DNA from: Streptomyces violaceusniger Tu 4113 | GTDB taxonomy: Bacteria; Actinomycetota; Actinomycetes; Streptomycetales; Streptomycetaceae | Length of the DNA: 64,000 nucleotides | Reading direction: 5' to 3' | Assembly (NCBI RefSeq): GCF_000147815.2 | Contig: NC_015957.1 | Coordinates: forward strand, 5,270,001 to 5,334,000 | Shown here: one piece after another, positions 1-7,600 of the stretch | How the letters are laid out: every line of letters begins with the position of its first letter | Numbering within the stretch: position 1 is the first letter of the stretch | The notes under the pieces: model-generated | What the model saw: only the letters and a program-made list of their open reading frames with translations | Database searches by the model: none | Told to the model about the DNA's origin: nothing | Program-made: the position numbers and the translations under genes

Positions 1-1696
1 CGGTGACCAGCAGCCGCGCGTCCGCGTCGGACAGGACGGTCTCCTGCCGTGGCGACGCGTCGTCCCGATGCAGGGGTACGTATGCCGCGCCCGCCCGCAC
101 CACAGCGAGAGCGGCGACGATCAGATCCACCGAGCGTTCCAGAAGCAGGGCGACAGTGCGCTCCGGCCCCGCACCGGCGGCGACCAGCGCACCGGCCAAC
201 GCAGCGGCACGCCCGTCCAGTTCGCGGTAGGTCAGCCGCTGACCCGTTCCTGCGCAGCGCACCGCGAAGGCGTCCGGGGCGCGGCGTACCCGGTCCGCGA
301 ACCGGTCGACGGCGGTGTCGGCGGATGCGGCCGAGGTGGGCGCGCCCGTACCCAGGGCGACGAGACGGCGGCGCTCCCCCGTGGTGGTGGTTGCGACTCG
401 CGCCAGGGGCGTGCCGCGTTCGGCCCGCGCCACCTGCCTCAGCACGTGCGGGAAGCGGTCGGCGACGCCTCGCAGGAGGTCCTCGCCGTGGTTGGCGGGG
501 TTGGCGTCGAAGTCAAGGCGCAGTTCGCCATCACCGCGGTCGTGCGCGAAGAATGAGAGGTCCTCGGACGGCGGCGCCTGGAGGTTGCGGACGGTCGCGG
601 TGAGCGAACCGAAGCGCAGCGGCCGGTCGAACCGCTGGATGTTGAGGACCGGCCCGAAGAACCTGCGTCCGTCGTCAGGAGGGTCCACCTCCCGGCGCAG
701 GCGCTCGCCCCGGTAGCGCTGGTGCCGGCGCACCGCCCGCAGTTCTTCGGCCACTTCCTCGAGCAGGCGGCCGACGGACGCGGCCGGGTCGACGCGGAGC
801 CGCAGCGGCAGGACGTTGGCTGTCATCGCCGGGACGCGGCGGACGAGTTCGGCGGACCGGCCGGCGACCGGCAGGCTCAGCACGACATCCCGGTCACCGG
901 TCATCGCGTGCAACTGGATCGCTGTGGCCGCGGCGAACAACCGGGTCCAGCGATGCCCGAGCCGTCGCGCGCCGTCCCTCAGCTCGGTGAACTCCGCCGC
1001 CGGCAGCCCCCTGCTGGTGCGCATCGACCGGTCCGACGCCGCCGCCGGACCCGCTCCGAGCGTCGGGAAGTGCGACCGGCCCGCCAACCGCTCCCTCCAC
1101 CGGCCGCCGTCCGCGTCGTGCTCGGCGGAACCGCGGTATGCCGTCTCGGCGTCGATCAGCGCCCGAAGCCCGCTCCAGCCGCTTGGCGGCACCGGGCTGC
1201 CCTCGTACAGATGACGGTAGACTTCAGCGGCCCGTTCGGCGAACAGTGCCATGCCCGCCCCGTCGAGGGCGATGTGATGGACTCGGTGGAACAGCAGAGT
1301 GCGGTCGTCGCTCACGCGCAGCACCGCGCCGAAGAACAACGGCCCCGCGTCGCAGCCTCCCGCCTCGGCCATGGCCGCCCGCATCCACTTCAGCGCCGCG
1401 GCATCCGGGTCGGGCGTCTTGCGCAGGTCGACCGTCTCGACGGCGTGCTCGACATCGGCGACGAGCCACTGCACGGGGGCCACCGAACCGGCCGCTCCCA
1501 TACGGACGTTCACCGCCTCGCACTCGGCGGCCGTCCTGGCGACCGCGGTCGCCAGCAGGTCGACGGCGACCGGGCCGTCCAGCTCGAGGTACTCCGCCCA
1601 CTGGTACGCGTCCGGCCCGCCGAACCCCCCGCGTTCGGCGAGCCATACCCCCAGCTGCGCGTCGGTGAGTGGCAGTGGAACACGGTTGTCTGGCAT
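1..1696 (-). CDS. Non-ribosomal peptide synthetase, N-terminal part (condensation domain plus start of adenylation domain), cut by the window edge
   Basis: I translated the minus strand from an ATG at 1696; the frame stays open to position 2 and off the window. Residues 1-430 are a condensation (C) domain: the opening PLTDAQLGVWLA matches C-domain core 1, and the catalytic HHxxxDG motif is present as HHIALDG (His140/141). From about residue 455 an adenylation domain begins: LTYRELD (core A1) and VVRAGAAYVPLH (core A2) are visible just before the edge. A C domain in first position means that the enzyme condenses an acyl or peptidyl donor from another protein, or N-acylates its first amino acid (starter-C type); the motifs alone do not decide. 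An in-frame ATG at 1714 is an alternative start; neither start has a strong ribosome binding site. The gene diverges from the PKS genes at 4.7-22 kb and could use their product, which is inference. Confidence 0.9.
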   Translation of the reverse strand, partial: MPDNRVPLPLTDAQLGVWLAERGGFGGPDAYQWAEYLELDGPVAVDLLATAVARTAAECEAVNVRMGAAGSVAPVQWLVADVEHAVETVDLRKTPDPDAAALKWMRAAMAEAGGCDAGPLFFGAVLRVSDDRTLLFHRVHHIALDGAGMALFAERAAEVYRHLYEGSPVPPSGWSGLRALIDAETAYRGSAEHDADGGRWRERLAGRSHFPTLGAGPAAASDRSMRTSRGLPAAEFTELRDGARRLGHRWTRLFAAATAIQLHAMTGDRDVVLSLPVAGRSAELVRRVPAMTANVLPLRLRVDPAASVGRLLEEVAEELRAVRRHQRYRGERLRREVDPPDDGRRFFGPVLNIQRFDRPLRFGSLTATVRNLQAPPSEDLSFFAHDRGDGELRLDFDANPANHGEDLLRGVADRFPHVLRQVARAERGTPLARVATTTTGERRRLVALGTGAPTSAASADTAVDRFADRVRRAPDAFAVRCAGTGQRLTYRELDGRAAALAGALVAAGAGPERTVALLLERSVDLIVAALAVVRAGAAYVPLHRDDASPRQETVLSDADARLLVT

Positions 1697-1714
1697 ATGA
1701 GCGAGCGTTCCCAT

Positions 1715-2233
1715 CCGTCCCGTCGGTGGTATTCCGACGACTGCCGTCCGATGTGTACGTGTCGATCAAAAAACGATGCACATCATGGAAACACGAGAGG
1801 CAATGAACAAGTAAAGCGTTGGCAATGTGATAGATCTCACGATTAATCAGGTAACAGCAAAGATGCAGGTGGGTACGGTCTCGGGAGACAGAAGGACGAA
1901 TTTCAGTCGCACCTGAGGCCGCTTTACCTTCCTCTCCGAGAACTCGACCAAAAAGTCACCCCGGTGGCCGATTGATCTCCACCGCCGAGAAGGGCACCCT
2001 TTTCGGCCTCAGTTCGAGCAGGACAGCCGGGCGGTGAGGACGACTTGGACAAGGGCGGTGACGCGGTGGTGCTTTCAGCAAGGTGAAGGAGAGCCGTCCC
2101 TTTCGGGTGACGTGCGACAGTGGCGACCCACTTCGTCCAGATGAAGTTCGGGAGTCACAGGTCACAACCCTCTCGACTCCTCAGAGAAGAACCGGGAACT
2201 CACAGCCGGACGGCCTGTACGGGGACCGCGGCA
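1715..2233. other. Intergenic region upstream of the NRPS gene
   Basis: No convincing coding sequence is seen. The part nearest the NRPS start (about 1740-1860) is clearly less GC-rich than the rest of the window, with AT-rich runs such as atcaaaaaacgatg and gatctcacgattaatc, as expected of a promoter for the minus-strand NRPS. I could not assign a specific -35/-10 pair. Open frames crossing the stretch have no codon bias. Confidence 0.4.
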
Positions 2234-2625
2234 TGTACCGGATGGTGCAGGTGACCAAGGAGAGCCTGTCCAGCAGGGTGCGGCAGCATGAGGATGCCCG
2301 CCGGCGGTTCCTCACCGCCATCCTGGAAGCCGCCCTCACCGCCATGGGCGACTGCGAGCCGGGCCGTCCGGGCCCGGACCTGTCCGGCGTCCTGGACGAC
2401 TCTTCACCCTCGCCATCGCCTTCCCCGGCCAGCTCGGCTTCCTCGGAGAGGGCCAGGCCATCGTGCAACTGCGCTCCAGCCAGGCCACCTTCGGCTTCAC
2501 CGAGGGCACCGACGCCAACGCGTACCTGCGCATCAGCGACTCCGGCCGGTCCCTGGCCCACCTGCTCCTAACTCATCTGGACCACCACGACGTGGACCTG
2601 GTTGACCACCGGCCCTCTCCGCTTG
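2234..2625 (+). pseudogene. Frameshifted remnant of a small hypothetical protein gene
   Basis: Two plus-strand frames look coding one after the other. From ATG 2234 the first frame gives MYRMVQVTKESLSSRVRQ and continues to about GVLDD near 2400; the protein-like signal then moves to another frame (FTLAIAFPGQLGFLGEGQ, then a Gly/Ala/Asn-rich stretch and HLLLTHLDHHDVDLV) up to about 2620. The pattern fits one gene of about 125 codons with a single frameshift near 2400-2405. I do not recognise the family. It lies between the NRPS and the convergent peroxiredoxin gene. The long open frame that continues to 4484 is only an antisense shadow of the next genes. It could be a sequencing error or real decay. 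Confidence 0.3.
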
Positions 2626-2777
2626 TTGAGCGCAGGGGCGTCGGCCGGCCCTCGGTCCGCGACTCAGCGAAGGGGGAGGGAAGTGAGACACCGGCGGAAC
2701 TTGCCGAGCGCGTCCTGGGCAAAACGAGCCCGCAAGCCGTAAACCTGCGCTCCTTGGCCCCTGAGGGGGCCTCCGGC

Positions 2778-3446
2778 TCACGCGCGGTCGTTCGCCATTC
2801 CGGCGAGAGCGGAGAGGATCTCGGCGACCTCGGTGCGAGCGGTGTAGTCGGGCTGGATCTCGACGAAGCGCACCGTACGGTCCGCGTCCACGATCAGAAC
2901 GGTTGGCCTGGGCAGGCTGACCGAGCCCTCAGCGTTGACCTGGGCGAGGTCGAGGCCGAGTTTGCGTTGTGCGTCGAGGACCTCGTCCGCCTGCTGGAAG
3001 GCGATGCCGACGCGTCGGGCCACGCGGCTGCCGGGATCGGAGAGGACGGTGAACTCGAGCGCGGCCTTCTCGACGGTGGACAGCGACTGATCGGGAGACT
3101 GGGGGCTGACGGCCACCAGCCGGGCGCCGAAACCGGCCAACTCGGGCAGGAGCTCACGCTGGTATGTGCGCAACGCCAGGTTGCAGTACGGGCACCAGCC
3201 GCCGCGGTAGAAGACGATGACCGCAGGGCCGGTCTCGACCAGGCTGTCCAAGGTGACCGGCGTGCTGGTGGCGTCGTCCAACGAGAAGGACTCGAGCGTG
3301 TCGCCCACCTTTATCGCGTCGGCGGGCACCCCCTGCTCGAGCAGGTCCTGGATGCTCTGGTCGAACACAGCGACGACCTCGGCCGGCAGGCGTTCGGCGG
3401 AGGCGGCTTTGAGCTGCTCGGACTGATCACGAATGGTGACAGACAC
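2778..3446 (-). CDS. Peroxiredoxin-like AhpC/TSA family protein
   Basis: A 222-residue cytosolic thioredoxin-fold protein, probably a thiol peroxidase that reduces hydroperoxides. A helical N-terminal stretch (residues 1-45) precedes a thioredoxin-like core starting KVGDTLESFSLDD. The redox motif is GGWCPYCNL at about residue 81, a CxxC placed where AhpC/TSA-like proteins carry the peroxidatic cysteine, followed by VAVSPQSPDQS and the later beta-strand PTVLIVDADRTVRFVEI. The gene diverges from the TetR gene at 3557, and two palindromes lie in the gap, so it is probably the regulated target of that repressor. A link to the neighbouring biosynthetic genes is not shown. Confidence 0.88.
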   Translation of the reverse strand: MSVTIRDQSEQLKAASAERLPAEVVAVFDQSIQDLLEQGVPADAIKVGDTLESFSLDDATSTPVTLDSLVETGPAVIVFYRGGWCPYCNLALRTYQRELLPELAGFGARLVAVSPQSPDQSLSTVEKAALEFTVLSDPGSRVARRVGIAFQQADEVLDAQRKLGLDLAQVNAEGSVSLPRPTVLIVDADRTVRFVEIQPDYTARTEVAEILSALAGMANDRA

Positions 3447-3478
3447 GGATCTCCCCTAGGTGACGTGACGGCGATTCG

Positions 3479-3540
3479 GTGGACCGCACAGTCCACTGGA
3501 ATATCCGAGCACTCGGCCACTGGACTGTCAAGTCCAGTGG
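3479..3540. promoter_or_regulatory. Pair of palindromic operators between the peroxiredoxin and TetR genes
   Basis: Two inverted repeats built on the same core, GTCCA/TGGAC. Site 1 at 3479-3496 is GTGGAC-N6-GTCCAC; site 2 at 3517-3540 has perfect 10-base arms, CCACTGGACT and AGTCCAGTGG, separated by gtca. Site 2 ends 16 bases before the TetR ATG at 3557, and site 1 lies 33 bases upstream of the peroxiredoxin start at 3446, so a bound dimer could block both divergent promoters. Size and symmetry fit TetR-family operators; assignment to this TetR is inference from position. Confidence 0.7.
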
Positions 3541-3556
3541 CGGCATACTCAGGCTC

Positions 3557-4168
3557 ATGGCAGCTTCTCCCGTCACCGAGCAAGGACGTCGGACCCGCCT
3601 GCGCATCGTGGCCGCGGCCGCCGACGTGGTGGCCGAGAAGGGCGCCCTCGGGGCCAGCCTGGACGAAGTGGGCGCCCGCGCCGCGGCCTCGCGCAGCCAG
3701 CTCTACCACTACTTCGACAACAAGACAGACCTGCTGCGCGCCGTCGCCGAAGCCACCAACGACACCGTCCTCGACGGTCAACGCGCCCTGTTCGCAGGGC
3801 TCGGCACCTGGACGGGCCTGGAGCAATGGGCAGACGCCCTCGTCGAATTCCAGAACCAGCGCGGCGGGCGCGGCGGCTGTCCCATCGCCAACCTCGTCGG
3901 CCAAGTCGGCGAACACGAGGACGAGATCCGGGCCGTGCTCGCCTCCGGGTTCGAGCGGTGGGAAGCGGAGATCCGCTCCGGCCTCACCGCCATGCTGGCC
4001 GCCGGCGAACTACGGCCCGACGCCGACGTCGACTGGCTCGCCGCCTCCACCCTCGCCAGCGTCCAGGGCGGGCTCATGCTCACCCAGGCGCGCCGCGACC
4101 CCGGCATGCTGCGCCAAGCCCTCGACGGAGCCCTTGCGCTCATCCGCGCCCACCGCACCACCGCCTGA
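3557..4168 (+). CDS. TetR family transcriptional repressor
   Basis: 203 residues. An N-terminal helix-turn-helix (RTRLRIVAAAADVVAEKG, then LDEVGARAAASRSQLYHYF, residues 12-55) is followed by an all-helical ligand-binding domain containing RGGCPIANLVGQVGEH, typical of the TetR_C group that often controls oxidoreductase or redox-stress genes. The start chosen is ATG 3557, giving MAASPVTEQGR; an in-frame GTG-like extension back to 3479 would run through the palindromes and is rejected. There is no clear ribosome binding site in the 16 bases between operator and start, so the transcript may be nearly leaderless. It diverges from the peroxiredoxin gene and probably represses it and itself. Confidence 0.88.
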   Translation: MAASPVTEQGRRTRLRIVAAAADVVAEKGALGASLDEVGARAAASRSQLYHYFDNKTDLLRAVAEATNDTVLDGQRALFAGLGTWTGLEQWADALVEFQNQRGGRGGCPIANLVGQVGEHEDEIRAVLASGFERWEAEIRSGLTAMLAAGELRPDADVDWLAASTLASVQGGLMLTQARRDPGMLRQALDGALALIRAHRTTA

Positions 4169-4244
4169 CCGCCCTGCCCGAATCTACGGACACCGCGGAC
4201 GCCGCCCAGGCGCCCGGCGGCTCGGGGGGAGGGGGCAACAAGCG

Positions 4245-4600
4245 CTGATCCGTACAGCATGCGCAGATCCGTCCACGCCGCATCCGAGATGGCGCGCGCC
4301 CGGCGCCGGTCAGCGATCCGCGCGTGCACGCGGGCGACCTTCCGGCGGGCCTTCTCCCGGTTCGCCGAGCCCTTCGCCTTGCGGGACATCTCCCGCTGCG
4401 CCTTCGCCAGGCGGGCCCGGTCGCGGCGCTCATGCCGGGGGTTGGCGATCTTCTCCCCGGTGGACAGGGTCACCAGGGAGGTGACCCCGGCGTCCAGGCC
4501 GACCGCCGCACTCGTGGCGGGGGCAGGGGTGATGGTGTCCTCGACGAGCAGGGAGACGAAAAAAGCGGTACTTGAACGCCCGCTTGACCTGCCGCGTCAC
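4245..4600 (-). pseudogene. Degraded IS200/IS605-type TnpB (OrfB) remnant with internal deletions
   Basis: On the minus strand a GTG at 4600 opens RQVKRAFKYRF, the usual TnpB N-terminus. After a one-base frame change in the T-run near 4560, the reading jumps to FVSLLVEDT...VGLDAGVTSLVTLSTGEK, which includes the RuvC-I aspartate (DAG), then NPRHERRDRARLAKAQREMS and REKARRKVARVHARIADRRR. It then jumps directly to AISDAAWTDLR, which normally lies well downstream. Two large pieces are therefore missing: most of the N-terminal domain, and the RuvC-II glutamate region (the usual VEDL motif). No zinc-ribbon cysteines follow. At about 118 codons against about 380-400 it cannot encode a nuclease. No TnpA partner or element ends were seen. 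Confidence 0.8.
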
Positions 4601-4657
4601 GCCTCAGCCACGAAGGAGTCCCGATGAACGATCGAGACTAGTGAGAACGGGCCAGCC

Positions 4658-4693
4658 ATGGCATTGGCCCTCAAGTACATTGAATCATTGTGA
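4658..4693 (+). CDS. Possible 11-codon leader ORF overlapping the PKS start
   Basis: ATG 4658 opens an 11-codon frame (MALALKYIESL) whose TGA at 4691-4693 overlaps the GTG start of the first PKS gene at 4690. Such stop/start overlap could couple translation, and the PKS start itself has no recognisable Shine-Dalgarno sequence. The upstream gagaacgg is at best a weak ribosome binding site. It may be chance. Confidence 0.2.
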   Translation: MALALKYIESL

Positions 4694-7600
4694 GCATGAC
4701 TGAGCGACAGGGAGCGTCGGACGATGGGCGTTCCGACACGTGGCTGTGGACTCTGGAGGCCGATGGGCCGACGGCACTCCGGGACCAGGTAGGAATACTA
4801 CTAGACTTCGCGTCGAAGAGTCCAGGGCTATCGCCTGCCGAAGTAGGCGCTGCACTGAGTCGGCGGCTCTCGTCGTCGCGACGTCCGGCAACGTTGTCGT
4901 CGCGCCGGGCGGCGGTGACGGGACGCCAACTATCCGAACTGCGTGCCGGTTTGACCGCATTGGCCTCCGGGCGTGGCGCCGTCGGCCTCGTACACGGTCG
5001 CCCGACAAGTGGGCGCACCGCGTTCGTCTTCCCCGGCCAGGGGCCGCAATGGCCCGGCATGGCGGCGGAGTTGACCACACGGTCGCGCACGTTCCGCACC
5101 ACGATGGACGATTGCGCCGCGGCGCTGGAGCCGTATCTTGACTGGCCCCTCCTCGACGCGCTGAGCCCGGACTCCGGGCTGCCTCTCGACCGCGCCGATG
5201 TCGCCCAGCCGGCCCTGTTCGCCGTGATGATCTCGCTGGCCGCCACATGGCGATCGTGCGGGGTCGAACCCGATGCCGTCATGGGGTACAGCATCGGCGA
5301 GATCGCCGCCGCCGCGGTGTCCGGCGTGCTCACGTTGGACGATGCCGCGCGTGTGGTGACGAGTTGGGGACATGCGGAGGCCACCCTGACCGGCCGGGGC
5401 GGCATGCTCTCGGTCATGGCGCCGGTGGCCGACATCCGCTCGCGGCTCGCCTCCTACGACGGCGAGGTCACGATCGCCGCCGTCAATTCGCCCAGGTCGG
5501 TGGTGGTCGCCGGGGAACTTGACGCCTTACAGGAGCTACAGACCCGTCTCACCGCCGAAGGAACGGTGGTGAAGCGGGTCGCGATGGATCTGTCCGCGCA
5601 TTCCCCGCAAATCGACCAGTTGCGGCAGGCGATACAGAGGGATCTGATATCCATCCGACCCGAGCGGGGAAGGATACCGCTCTATTCGAGCTTTTCCGGT
5701 GGTCGCGTCGAAGACACCTCACTGCTTGACGGGAACCACTGGTTCGAGGTGCTGCGCGGTGTGATGGACTTCCGCGCAGCCGTTGAGGCCGCTGTTTCCG
5801 ACGGACACTCGTTGTTCGTCGAAACCAGTCCGCATCCGGTGCTGACATCGGCTCTGCAGGAGAACTTCCAGGACGGCGGTGTCGACGCGATCGCGGTCGG
5901 CTCGTTGCGCCGTGACGAGGGAGGCCCGGCCAGGTTCCTGGCTTCCCTGGGCAGCGCCTTCGTCGCGGGCGCGACGATCGACGTCGGCGAACTGACCCGC
6001 GACCCGGTCGAACCGATATCGCTGCCCGACCTCGGTAGTCCTCCGCCGAGCGACTCCGGGCGGGACACGGTGCGTACGGAGCTGAACGGACTAGGCCCGA
6101 GCGCCCGTCGGCGCGCGCTCGCGGACCTGATCTGCCACGAGGTGGTGAACAGGGCGGCCTCGACCGAACCGATGGATCCGCGGCGGGAGTTCCGCGACGC
6201 GGGCATCGATTCGGCGACCGGTCTCGACCTGGTCAACAGCATCGCGAAGAACCTGGAGGTGCCGCTCGCGGCGACCGCGTTATTCGATCACCCGACTCCT
6301 CAGCTCCTGGCCCGGCACATAGACCTGGAGCTCTGGGGACAGGACGGCCCGCAGGGCGGTCGGCTCGGCCGCCGGTCCGGCACGGACGACCGCGATGACC
6401 CTGTCGTCATCGTCGGCATGGCCTGCCGCCTCCCGGGCGGGGTGAGCGGCCCGCAGGACCTGTGGCGGTTGTTGGTCGAGGGCGTCGATGCGACGACCGA
6501 CTTTCCCGCTGGTCGTGGATGGGAGCGCCAGGATCGGCACGGTGCGGTTCGGCGCGGCCCGTGGCGAGGCGGGTTTCTCACCGGCGCGGACCGGTTCGAC
6601 GCAGGCTTCTTCCACATCTCGCCGCGCGAGGCACTCGCGATGGATCCCCAGCAGCGGCTGTCGCTGGAGACCGCCTGGGAAACGATCGAACGTGCCGGAA
6701 TCGACGCGCACGGGCTGCGCGGGACCAGAACGGGCGTCTTCATCGGAGCGATGCCGGCCGACTACGGACCGCCGCTGGACGCCGGCTCCGACATGGCCGG
6801 TCACCTGCTGACCGGAACCACGACCAGCATGCTCTCGGGCCGCGTCGCCTACACGCTCGGCCTCGAGGGGGCGGCACTCACCGTCGACACCGCGTGCTCC
6901 TCGTCGCTGGTGGCGTTGCACCTGGCCGCTCAGGCGCTGCGGTCCGGGGAATGTGATCTGGCCCTGGCCGGCGGTGTCACGGTCCTGTCCACTCCCGGCA
7001 TGTTCGCCGAGTTCGACAAGCAGGGCGCTCTCGCCCCGGACGGCCGGTCGAAGGCGTTCTCCGCACAGGCCGACGGATTCGGCCTGGCCGAAGGCATCGG
7101 GATGGTTCTGGTCGAGCGGCTGTCCCACGCCCGGCAGCATGGCCACGACGTACTGGCCGTGCTCCGCGGGAGCGCCGTCAATTCGGACGGCGCGGCCAAC
7201 GGACTGACCGCTCCCAACGGGACGTCACAGCGCAACCTGATCCGCCAAGCACTCGCCGGCGCCCGGTTGCGGCCCGGTGACGTGGACGTGGTGGAGGCAC
7301 ACGGCACCGGCACACGACTGGGTGACCCCATCGAAGCCAACGCGTTGCTCGCCGCGTACGGCGACCGGCGAGACCATGACCGGCCACTGCTTGTCGGATC
7401 CATGAAGTCGAACATCGGGCACACCCAGGCGGCCGCGGGACTCTCCGGCGTCATCAAAATGGTGCTGGCCATGCGGCATGGCCTCGTGCCGCGGACCCTG
7501 CACGTGGATCAACCGTCCCCGCACGTCGACTGGCAGGCGGGCGGCCTTGAACTGGTGACCCACCGGCAGGCCTGGCCGGGCACCGGGCGGCCGCGTCGTG

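Noticed and set aside
722..1846. Long plus-strand open frame (374 codons) opposite the NRPS
   Set aside because: Arg/Pro/Gly-rich shadow of the minus-strand C domain; no domain motifs, while the NRPS frame shows HHIALDG and adenylation cores.
2778..4168. Peroxiredoxin and TetR as part of the PKS cluster
   Set aside because: They form a self-contained divergent pair with their own operators and are separated from the PKS by a transposon remnant; no evidence links them.
2463..4484. 673-codon plus-strand frame through the peroxiredoxin and TetR genes
   Set aside because: Only its first 50 codons look protein-like; the rest is antisense to the peroxiredoxin and out of frame with TetR.
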